NCBI GenBank assembly: GCA_027024125.1 | Contig: JALVSV010000422.1 | Span: forward strand, 1-9,767 | Direction of reading: 5' to 3' | Length of the DNA stretch: 9,767 nucleotides | DNA from: Methylothermaceae bacterium | Lineage (GTDB): Bacteria > Pseudomonadota > Gammaproteobacteria > Methylococcales > Methylothermaceae | Shown: positions 1-6,603 of the stretch, one piece after another | How positions within the stretch are numbered: position 1 is the first letter of the stretch | How the letters are laid out: each line of letters begins with the position of its first letter | Made by a program: the position numbers and the translations under genes | Notes under the pieces: model-generated | What the model was told of the DNA's origin: nothing | The model's database searches: none | The model's input: only the letters and a program-made list of their open reading frames with translations

Positions 1-1391
1 AGACCCGACCCAGACGTTGCCGAAAGGAATTCGGTCTGGAAACCGATCAGTCCTCTCGAGGGAATGATATATTCCAGCCGTACCCTACCTTGCCCATCCA
101 TGGTCATGTCCTGTAATTCAGCCTTGCGTAGCCCCAGATTTTCCATCACCGCCCCCTGATGTGTCTCATCCACCTCCAGGGTGACGCGCTCGTAAGGCTC
201 GCACACTTTGCCATCGATCCGTTTCAAAATGACTTCCGGACGCGAGACCGCCAGCTCATAACCTTCCCGACGCATGGTCTCGATCAGGATCGACAGATGG
301 AGTGCACCCCGGCCCGAAACCTGGAACTTGTCCGGATCATCGCCTTCCTCCACCCGCAGGGCAACATTGTGTTGCAATTCCTTGAGCAGGCGTTCACGCA
401 GATGGCGGGAGGTAAGGAACTTGCCCTCACGTCCGGCAAAGGGGGAGGTATTGACCTGGAAGGTCATACTGACCGTCGGTTCGTCCACTAATAGTGGAGG
501 CAAGGCTTCGGGTCTTGCGGGATCACAGAGGGTATCGGAAATATTGAGGGGATCGATACCACAGAAGGCGACAATGTCACCGGCACCGGCTGAGACCACC
601 TCTACCCGGTCCAGCCCTTCGAAACCAAAGACCTGAGCCACTTTGGCACTGCGCGTCTGACCATCACGGTCCACGACTGTCACCACCTGATTGCGCTCCA
701 ATCGCCCCCTCTGGATCCTGCCGATACCGATCACACCGACATAGGAATTGTAATCGAGACTGGTCACCTGCAGTTGCAATTCACCATCGTCTTCCACGGG
801 GGGTGGCGGAACATGCTCGATCACAGCCTCGAACAGCGGCGTCATGTCCTGGGCATTGGTGTCGTGATCGAGACTGGCATATCCATTGAGCGCGGACGCA
901 TAGACCACCGGAAAATCGAGCTGCTCGTCACTGGCACCAAGGCGATCGAACAGGTCGAAGGTCTGGTCGAGCACCCAGTCGGGTCGGGCCCCAGGGCGAT
1001 CGATCTTGTTGATCACAACGATTGGTTTGAGCCCTCTGGCAAGCGCTTTCTGGGTCACGAAGCGCGTCTGGGGCATAGGGCCTTCCACAGCATCGACCAA
1101 CAGCAACACCGAATCCACCATGGACAGGATCCGTTCCACTTCTCCGCCGAAATCAGCGTGGCCAGGGGTATCCACGATATTGATACGATAATCCCGCCAT
1201 TTCAGGGATGTATTCTTAGCCAGGATTGTGATACCACGCTCGCGCTCGAGATCGTTGGAATCCATCACCCTTTCGGTCAGTTTCTCGTGTTCAGCAAAGA
1301 CACCCGACTGCTGTAGCAGTTTGTCCACCAGGGTCGTCTTCCCATGGTCCACATGGGCAATGATAGCGATGTTGCGGATATTCTGGGTCAC
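1..1391 (-). CDS. typA: TypA/BipA ribosome-associated GTPase (C-terminus cut by window edge)
   Basis: Translational GTPase that binds the ribosome and supports 50S assembly and growth under stress, including cold. About 463 codons are visible of a family length near 605, so the last quarter lies outside the window. Translation of the minus strand shows every GTPase motif: G1 AHVDHGKTT (residues 12-20), switch I ERGITI (51-56), G3 DTPGHADF (74-81), G4 NKID (128-131) and G5 SAL (166-168). Elongation-factor-like domain 2 and the BipA-type tract [13 protein letters not shown] follow, and the frame is still open at PSRGLIGF near the edge. Start: GTG at 1391. An in-frame TAA lies five codons upstream (1409-1407) and AAGGAG sits at 1408-1403, so no longer start is possible in this frame. 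It is last in the visible chain, 28 nt after the rhodanese gene. The similarity to E. coli TypA is near full-length and unambiguous. Confidence 0.97.
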   Translation of the reverse strand, partial: MTQNIRNIAIIAHVDHGKTTLVDKLLQQSGVFAEHEKLTERVMDSNDLERERGITILAKNTSLKWRDYRINIVDTPGHADFGGEVERILSMVDSVLLLVDAVEGPMPQTRFVTQKALARGLKPIVVINKIDRPGARPDWVLDQTFDLFDRLGASDEQLDFPVVYASALNGYASLDHDTNAQDMTPLFEAVIEHVPPPPVEDDGELQLQVTSLDYNSYVGVIGIGRIQRGRLERNQVVTVVDRDGQTRSAKVAQVFGFEGLDRVEVVSAGAGDIVAFCGIDPLNISDTLCDPARPEALPPLLVDEPTVSMTFQVNTSPFAGREGKFLTSRHLRERLLKELQHNVALRVEEGDDPDKFQVSGRGALHLSILIETMRREGYELAVSRPEVILKRIDGKVCEPYERVTLEVDETHQGAVMENLGLRKAELQDMTMDGQGRVRLEYIIPSRGLIGFQTEFLSATSGSG

Positions 1392-1402
1392 GTATTCGGG
1401 TA

Positions 1403-1408
1403 CTCCTT
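1403..1408 (-). promoter_or_regulatory. Ribosome binding site of typA
   Basis: AAGGAG (minus strand) lies 11 nt upstream of the GTG at 1391 and overlaps an in-frame TAA at 1409-1407. It fixes the GTG as the typA start, and no ATG competes. It occupies most of the only real gap between genes in the window (1392-1419). Confidence 0.75.
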
Positions 1409-1419
1409 AACTGTAAAAT

Positions 1420-1824
1420 TCAATTCTGCTCCCAGGGGAGGTCGTGGAAACGCCAACCACCCAGGGTACTACGATGTTTGTTTTCATCCAAGGGACCCTC
1501 GAAACCTTCATCGATATTCACCAAAGTCTCATAACCTTCCGCAGCCATCGTCTTGGCCGCTTCCATAGACCTATGCCCACTGCGGCACAGAAAAAGGATC
1601 GGAGTAGAGGGATCTGGAACCACTTCTTTGACTGCCCCGGCAAAATCCGGGTGAGGCTGCATCGGCAAACCATCCTTCCAGGGAATGAGGATCGAACCAA
1701 CGGGGTGCCCCACAAACAGATGTTCGCATGTGGTACGAACATCGATTAGCACTGCGTCAGGATTTTCCTGCATGAACTGCCATGCAGCCGGCGGTTTCAG
1801 ATTAAGAATTTGAGATATATTCAT
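1420..1824 (-). CDS. Single-domain rhodanese-like sulfurtransferase
   Basis: A 134-residue protein made of one rhodanese domain. These proteins carry sulfur as a persulfide on an active-site cysteine; the physiological donor and acceptor here are unknown. Visible motifs are VLIDVRT (residues 25-31, the conserved Asp-Val-Arg near the domain start) and the active-site loop C80-R-S-G-H-R-S86 after a hydrophobic beta strand. The C-terminal GGWR...LPW tail is common in bacterial stand-alone rhodaneses. There is no signal peptide, so it is probably cytoplasmic. The start is ATG at 1824 with a strong GGAGGA six nt upstream. Its ATG overlaps the TGA of the preceding methyltransferase (ATGA), so the two are likely translated together. 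The C-R-S-G-H-R-S loop differs from the classic CRxGx[RT] pattern of thiosulfate sulfurtransferases only by a His at position 5, which is common in this subgroup. Family is certain; substrate is not known. Confidence 0.92.
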   Translation of the reverse strand: MNISQILNLKPPAAWQFMQENPDAVLIDVRTTCEHLFVGHPVGSILIPWKDGLPMQPHPDFAGAVKEVVPDPSTPILFLCRSGHRSMEAAKTMAAEGYETLVNIDEGFEGPLDENKHRSTLGGWRFHDLPWEQN

Positions 1825-2408
1825 GATACTTCCTCCAGTTTTTTCTCACCAACCAAACAGACCTCGTTGCGCCATCCCTGACGGATATCGCCCCGGCGTC
1901 CTTCCTCCCGATAAACTCTGATGACAAGTCCTTGAAACAAATCCAACAACTCGTTTTCAGCCAAAAGAAAATCTGGATTGGATGGTCCCATTTCAGTGAC
2001 CTTGTCGCGAACGAATGTCTGATAGAACAACAGCCCTCCCGGTTTCAACGCCTGTTGAATCACAGGGCAGAGCCGGCGTTCCAGGAACCGGCTGACCACG
2101 ATGACATCGAACACCCCTTGCGGCCAAGCCTTGGAAGTGACGTCACACGCCTGCGCTTTCAGATCCAATCCCAATGCCCGGGCCCTTTGCCCGAGTCTGG
2201 CAATGGCCACTGGCGAAATATCCCAGGCTTCGACAGTCAGCCCACACTCTGCCAAAAGCAGCGCATTGGATCCCAGTCCACAGGCCAGATCAAGCGCGCC
2301 ACCTCGATGCGGCAGCAAATGGCGATAGTCGGTCAAGACTTTAGCAGGCGCCGGCCAGCTACCCCGGGCATGGATACGGTCCCATTTGACCCTATCATCC
2401 TCACTCAC
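1821..2408 (-). CDS. Small class I SAM-dependent methyltransferase, substrate unknown
   Basis: About 195 residues with a Rossmann-type methyltransferase fold. Numbered from the chosen start, motif I is LDLACGLGSN (39-48), the acidic end of strand 2 is in VEAWD (D63), a CDV motif (about 88-90) follows strand 3, strand 4 is FDVIVVSRFLER (100-111), and the strand 5 region is LKPGGLLFYQTF (121-132). The layout resembles TehB and thiopurine-methyltransferase-like small-molecule methyltransferases rather than RNA or DNA enzymes, and there is no nucleic-acid-binding extension. The frame stays open upstream to a GTG at 2498, but that would run about 88 nt into trkH. GTG at 2408 is preferred: it lies 2 nt after the trkH stop, has GGAAAA 9-10 nt upstream, and puts the family-typical SEDDRVKWDRIHARG at the N-terminus. 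It is coupled by ATGA to the rhodanese gene. The family is sure; the substrate cannot be read from the sequence. Confidence 0.85.
   Translation of the reverse strand: MSEDDRVKWDRIHARGSWPAPAKVLTDYRHLLPHRGGALDLACGLGSNALLLAECGLTVEAWDISPVAIARLGQRARALGLDLKAQACDVTSKAWPQGVFDVIVVSRFLERRLCPVIQQALKPGGLLFYQTFVRDKVTEMGPSNPDFLLAENELLDLFQGLVIRVYREEGRRGDIRQGWRNEVCLVGEKKLEEVS
1831..1836 (-). promoter_or_regulatory. Ribosome binding site of the rhodanese gene
   Basis: GGAGGA (minus strand) with a 6 nt spacer to the ATG at 1824. It lies inside the last codons of the methyltransferase gene and is the strongest Shine-Dalgarno sequence in the window, so the rhodanese may be made in excess of its upstream neighbour. 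Confidence 0.75.
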
Positions 2409-2410
2409 GT

Positions 2411-3871
2411 TCAACTTTTCCAATAAGCCGGGGTCAACAGGACCAACAGGGTGAAAATTTCCAGACGCCCCAACAACATGGCAAAACCTGCCAACCACTT
2501 GACTGTATCTGGCATGGTCATGAAACCTGCCGCAACCTCGCCCAGGCCTGGTCCCAAATTATTCAGAGTCGCAGCCACAGCAGCAAAGGCGGTGACCTGA
2601 TCCAATCCCGCCGCCATCATCAGAACCATAATCACAGCAAACGATACCACGTAGAGAGAGAAGAATCCCCACACTGCCTCGACGACCCGGGATGATACCG
2701 GTATCCGTCCCACTTTGACCGGAATCTCAGCCTGGGGATGAATCAGTCGCAAAATTTCCCGTATACCCTGTTTATACAGCAAAACCACCCGAATCACCTT
2801 AATCCCACCGGCAGTGGAACCTGCGCATCCGCCGATAAAGGCACTGAGAATCAACAATACCTGGGCAAAAGGTGGCCATTCAGTATAACTGGCACTGGTG
2901 AAACCTGTGGTGGTCATGAAGGAAATCACCTGAAACAAACCATGGCGGATGGCATCAGCTGGCACCAGCCCCCCTCTCCACCAGAGATAGCCCCAAAGTA
3001 GCAACACGAACATCAAAAGCAAACCAAGGTAGGCACGAACCTCGCTGTCCATTCGATAAATACCGGGGCGATGCTGTCGTAGGATCTCGAAATGCAGGGC
3101 AAAGTTGATACCTGAGATCAGCATGAACAAGGTGGCGATCAGTTCGATTGCAGAATTATGGAAAAACCCGATACTTTCGTCATGGGTGGAAAAGCCACCG
3201 ATGGCAATGGTAGAAAAGGCATGTCCCAATGCATCGAACACGGTCATTCCAGCCACCCAATAACAGAAACCACATAGAATGGTGAGCCCCAGATAAACGC
3301 CCCACAACGCCTTGGCGGTCTCCGCGATCCGTGGGGTGAGTTTGTTGTCCTTCATCGGGCCAGGTGTTTCAGCACGGTACAACTGCATCCCCCCGACCCG
3401 CAACAACGGCAACACGGCCACCGCCAATACCACGATCCCCATTCCGCCAAGCCACTGAAGCTGTTGACGGTAATAGAGGATGGAAGGCGGTAGATGGTCG
3501 AGATCGGAGATGACGGTGGCACCCGTGGTAGTCAGACCGGAGATGGACTCGAAAACCGCATCGGTCACGGACATATGTGGATTTTCCGAAAAGGTGAAAG
3601 GAACTGCCCCGGTCAATCCCAGAATCACCCAAAACAGAGCGACCACCAAGAATCCATCACGGACCCGCAAGTCATGATTGGCATGGCGAAAAGGAAACCA
3701 TAAAGCCAACCCCGCCAGGAGAATCAGTACGAACGCGAGCAGGAATGGAACGTAGGCACCATCGTGATAAATCCACGATATCGCCAAAGGGGGCAACATG
3801 GTCAGACTGAAAAAGCCCATCAGTGCACCGATGATGCGGAGCACTACCTGAACCTGGACCACACTTCTCAA
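2411..3871 (-). CDS. trkH: Trk potassium uptake channel, membrane subunit TrkH
   Basis: Inner-membrane potassium-conducting subunit of the Trk system. The 486 residues match the E. coli protein (483) over the full length. The four pore-loop filter segments are present with their glycines: TTTGAT (114-119), AIGGFST (223-229), TTTGFT (320-325) and NNLGPG (437-442). The gating-loop region GGCAGSTAGGIKVIR (347-361) after the third pore loop is also intact. The sequence is hydrophobic throughout, consistent with the family's ten or so membrane helices. Start: a TTG at 3871 directly follows the trkA stop (TGATTG) with GAGGG 8 nt upstream (3884-3880). A GTG at 3862 is the alternative and would match the E. 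coli N-terminus slightly better. No ATG exists before codon 18. It is coupled to trkA, its functional partner, and followed after 2 nt by the methyltransferase gene. Confidence 0.96.
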   Translation of the reverse strand: MRSVVQVQVVLRIIGALMGFFSLTMLPPLAISWIYHDGAYVPFLLAFVLILLAGLALWFPFRHANHDLRVRDGFLVVALFWVILGLTGAVPFTFSENPHMSVTDAVFESISGLTTTGATVISDLDHLPPSILYYRQQLQWLGGMGIVVLAVAVLPLLRVGGMQLYRAETPGPMKDNKLTPRIAETAKALWGVYLGLTILCGFCYWVAGMTVFDALGHAFSTIAIGGFSTHDESIGFFHNSAIELIATLFMLISGINFALHFEILRQHRPGIYRMDSEVRAYLGLLLMFVLLLWGYLWWRGGLVPADAIRHGLFQVISFMTTTGFTSASYTEWPPFAQVLLILSAFIGGCAGSTAGGIKVIRVVLLYKQGIREILRLIHPQAEIPVKVGRIPVSSRVVEAVWGFFSLYVVSFAVIMVLMMAAGLDQVTAFAAVAATLNNLGPGLGEVAAGFMTMPDTVKWLAGFAMLLGRLEIFTLLVLLTPAYWKS

Positions 3872-5248
3872 TCAGGCAGCCCTCGCGGGCATTGGGGCGA
3901 ACAGTTTCTCCACCGCCGGAATCAGCTTCTTGTCAAGCAGGAACATAATGATATGGTCGTTTTCTTCGATCTGGGTATCGTGATGGGCTTGAATCACTTC
4001 CTTCCCTCGCACCAAAACGCCAGGCACCACACCAGTAGGCAATTTGAGGCGCTCAATGGTCCGTCCCACCACCTTGGATTGCCCTGGACAACCGTGGGCC
4101 ACCGCCTCAATTGCTTCGGCAGCCCCACGGCGCAGAGAATGGACCTGTACGACATCACCGCGGCGGACGTGTCTGAGCAGGCTGCCAATGGTGGCCTCTT
4201 GGGGGGAGATGACCAAATCAACCAGGTTTTTCTCCACCAGATCCGCATAGGCTGGCCGGTTGATCAGGCTGATCACCCGGCGTGCTCCGAGTTTTTTGGC
4301 CAACATGGCCGAGAGGATATTGGCTTCGTCATCGTTGGTAATGGCGCAGAATACATCCACGTTTTCGATATTCTCATTGAGCAGCAAGTCCCGATCGGCA
4401 GCATCGCCCACCAGCACCACGGTATTGTCCAGATCCTCGGCCACCTTGCGGGCCCGGGCCGGTAGCTTTTCGATCATCTTCACCTGGAAACGGTGCTCCA
4501 AAGCCTTGGCGACCCGTTTGCCGATATGCCCTCCGCCGGCGAACATGATACGCTTGTAGGGACGGTCCCAGCCGCGCAGCTCGCTCATGACCGCCTTGAT
4601 CTCTTCTTTGGATGCCACGAAGAACACTTCGTCTCCCGGCTCGATGATCATGTCCCCGGTCGGTACAATAGCCCGCCCCTGCCGGAAGATGGCGGTGATT
4701 CGGGCATGGACCCGGGGCATGTGCTGGTGCAGTTCCCGTATCGGATGAGTCACCAGAGGACCACCCTGAATCGCCCGAACAGAAACCAGACGTACCCGGC
4801 CATGGGCGAAGTCGAGCACCTGCGAGGCTCCGGGGTAGGCCAAAAGGCCACTGATGAAGTCACTGATGATCTGTTCCGGGCTGATCACCACATCCACCGC
4901 CACGCCGTTGGGCCCGAACAGCCCCCGATAACGGGTATACTCGATGGCTCGGATCCGGGCGATTTTCTTCGGCACCTTAAACAAGGTATGGGAGATCTGA
5001 CAGGCCAACATGTTGGTTTCATCGTCACTGGTAACCGCCACCACCAGGTCGGCACCTGAAGCCCCGGCCTTTTCGAGTATCGGAGGGTGAGCGGCGTTGC
5101 CGGCCACTGTGGCGATATCGAAACGATCGCGTAGCTCCCTTAGAATTTCCGGGTCAGTATCCACGACCACCACGTCATAGAATTCCTGGGCAAGATTGCT
5201 GACCACACTGGTCCCGACCCGGCCTGCGCCCAATACTAGGATCCTCAT
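3872..5248 (-). CDS. trkA: Trk potassium uptake system NAD-binding gating protein TrkA
   Basis: Peripheral cytoplasmic subunit that binds nucleotide and gates TrkH. At 458 residues from the chosen start it equals the E. coli length. It has the duplicated RCK layout of Trk systems: first Rossmann domain with GAGRVG (7-12) and the acidic end of strand 2 (D30), first RCK-C/TrkA-C domain around 145-225, second Rossmann domain with GGGHIG (238-243) and E260, then a second C domain to the end (HIIMFLLDKK near 432-441). Start: ATG at 5248, giving the family-typical MRILVLGAGRVG. It overlaps the ntrX stop as TGATG and has AAGGA nine nt upstream (5262-5258). An in-frame TTG one codon earlier (5251) is possible but less likely. 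The stop abuts the trkH start. Both nucleotide sites look intact. Confidence 0.97.
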   Translation of the reverse strand: MRILVLGAGRVGTSVVSNLAQEFYDVVVVDTDPEILRELRDRFDIATVAGNAAHPPILEKAGASGADLVVAVTSDDETNMLACQISHTLFKVPKKIARIRAIEYTRYRGLFGPNGVAVDVVISPEQIISDFISGLLAYPGASQVLDFAHGRVRLVSVRAIQGGPLVTHPIRELHQHMPRVHARITAIFRQGRAIVPTGDMIIEPGDEVFFVASKEEIKAVMSELRGWDRPYKRIMFAGGGHIGKRVAKALEHRFQVKMIEKLPARARKVAEDLDNTVVLVGDAADRDLLLNENIENVDVFCAITNDDEANILSAMLAKKLGARRVISLINRPAYADLVEKNLVDLVISPQEATIGSLLRHVRRGDVVQVHSLRRGAAEAIEAVAHGCPGQSKVVGRTIERLKLPTGVVPGVLVRGKEVIQAHHDTQIEENDHIIMFLLDKKLIPAVEKLFAPMPARAA

Positions 5249-6603
5249 CAACGCTTGTCCTTGAACTTTATCCCCAGGGAATGTAGTTTTCGATAGAGAT
5301 GGGTACGCTCCATACCGATGGCCTGGGAGAGGCGGGCCACGCTGCCACCATGCTTGTCCAGATGATATTCGAGATAGGCCTTCTCGAAACGTTCGCGAGC
5401 TTCCTTCAGTGGCAGATCGTAGAATTCCGGAGCATCGATCGACTCTTTGGTGATGATTTCCCCAAGGGCAGTCTTCACTTCATCCAACTCGACTTCTTCG
5501 CCACTGCCCAGGATCAGCAGGCGATGGACCAGATTCTTCAGCTCACGGATGTTCCCTGGCCATGCGTAGTTGCGGAGAAAATTCTGCACTGCCACAGGGA
5601 AACGGCGAAAAGCCAATTTCTCTCCAGTGACGAAGTAATCGACATAGAAATTCAACAGGTCGGGGACATCTTCACTGTGCTGACGCAGAGCGGGAATGGG
5701 AAGCGTCACTTCATTGAGCAGATAATACAAGTCCTTGCGGAAACGGCCCGCCTTGACTTCGTCCTCAAGATTTCGCCGGGTAGAGGCCAACACCCTCACA
5801 TCCACTTCCACCTGCTGGCTGCCACCGACCCGGAGAAATATCTTGGACTCCAAAGCACTCACCAAACGCAGTTGGGTCTCAGCATCCATGTCTCCGACTT
5901 CGTCCAGGAACAAAGTCCCGCCATGGGCCTGTTCGAGCAATCCCCGGTGAACGTTTCCGCCCTCTTCCTTACCAAAGAATTCCACGGCTGAATATTCCGG
6001 TGCGATGGTACCCAGCCCCACCGCGACAAAAGGCCCCTCTCGCCGGTGGCTGTGCCGATGCAGATAACGGGCGAAAGTCTCCTTGCCGGTACCGGGTTCG
6101 CCGACGAACAAGACCCGGGTATCGTATTGCGCCAGGCGTTTTACTTGATCGCGCAGACGTTCCATCGCCGCACTCTTGCCTATAGGCTCGATGAAGGTGG
6201 ATTCAACCGGAACCGCTGCACTACGTTGTGAACTGGAAGATTCCAGTGCTCTTTCCACCGTGGATAGCAATTTGGCCATGGAAAGCGGCTTTTCAAGATA
6301 ATCGAAGGCCCCGAGACGGGTGGCTTCGACAGCCGTTTCCACCGTACCATGACCAGACATCATGATCACGGGACAACTCATCCCGCTTTCGTTCCATTCC
6401 TTGAGTAGGCTGACGCCATCCACATCGGGCATCCAGATGTCCAACAACACCAAATCAGGACGCGCCTGTTGCCAATGCACCCGTGCCTGAACTCCGTTGG
6501 CGGCAGTCAGCACATGAAACCCCTCGTCCTCGAGAATGTCCTGTACCAACTGGCAAATATCCGGTTCGTCGTCAACAACCAATATCGTAATCTTGTCGTT
6601 CAT
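5248..6603 (-). CDS. ntrX: NtrX-type response regulator (receiver, AAA+ and Fis-type HTH domains), sigma-54 contact loop missing
   Basis: DNA-binding partner of NtrY. A receiver domain (about 5-118) carries D11/D12, phosphoacceptor D55, S83 and K105. The AAA+ domain (about 139-365) has Walker A GEPGTGKE (168-175), Walker B GGTLFLDE (228-235) and sensor II WPGNIRELKN (348-357). A Fis-type helix-turn-helix follows at about 415-447. The GAFTGA loop that touches sigma-54 is absent: FFGKEEGG (209-216) runs straight to GLLEQAHGG, about five residues shorter than in NtrC. Leu295 (DLYYLLN) stands where NtrC-type proteins have a second arginine finger, while R289 is kept. Loss of GAFTGA is known in NtrX proteins, so it may regulate without activating sigma-54 promoters. 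The 451-residue length is normal. Start: ATG at 6603 overlaps the ntrY TGA (ATGA); the Shine-Dalgarno is weak, suggesting translational coupling. The NtrX call rests on the NtrY pairing and the degenerate loop. Confidence 0.92.
   Translation of the reverse strand: MNDKITILVVDDEPDICQLVQDILEDEGFHVLTAANGVQARVHWQQARPDLVLLDIWMPDVDGVSLLKEWNESGMSCPVIMMSGHGTVETAVEATRLGAFDYLEKPLSMAKLLSTVERALESSSSQRSAAVPVESTFIEPIGKSAAMERLRDQVKRLAQYDTRVLFVGEPGTGKETFARYLHRHSHRREGPFVAVGLGTIAPEYSAVEFFGKEEGGNVHRGLLEQAHGGTLFLDEVGDMDAETQLRLVSALESKIFLRVGGSQQVEVDVRVLASTRRNLEDEVKAGRFRKDLYYLLNEVTLPIPALRQHSEDVPDLLNFYVDYFVTGEKLAFRRFPVAVQNFLRNYAWPGNIRELKNLVHRLLILGSGEEVELDEVKTALGEIITKESIDAPEFYDLPLKEARERFEKAYLEYHLDKHGGSVARLSQAIGMERTHLYRKLHSLGIKFKDKR

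Noticed and set aside
774..1316. 180-codon open frame on the plus strand
   Set aside because: It is antisense to the GTPase domain of typA, whose motifs are fully conserved on the minus strand.
1392..1419. Possible promoter or terminator between the rhodanese gene and typA
   Set aside because: The 28 nt gap is mostly the typA ribosome site, with no hairpin and no room for -35 and -10 boxes.
2409..2498. Longer N-terminus for the methyltransferase, from GTG 2498
   Set aside because: It would overlap trkH by 88 nt, the added residues do not resemble the family, and GTG 2408 fits the spacing after the trkH stop.
3764..4465. 233-codon open frame on the plus strand
   Set aside because: It lies antisense to trkA and the start of trkH. 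Its protein is low in recognisable motifs and it crosses two well-supported genes, so it is a shadow of codon bias.
5299..5991. 230-codon open frame on the plus strand
   Set aside because: It is antisense to the AAA+ and C-terminal parts of ntrX, with no family resemblance or ribosome site; the minus-strand gene explains the region.
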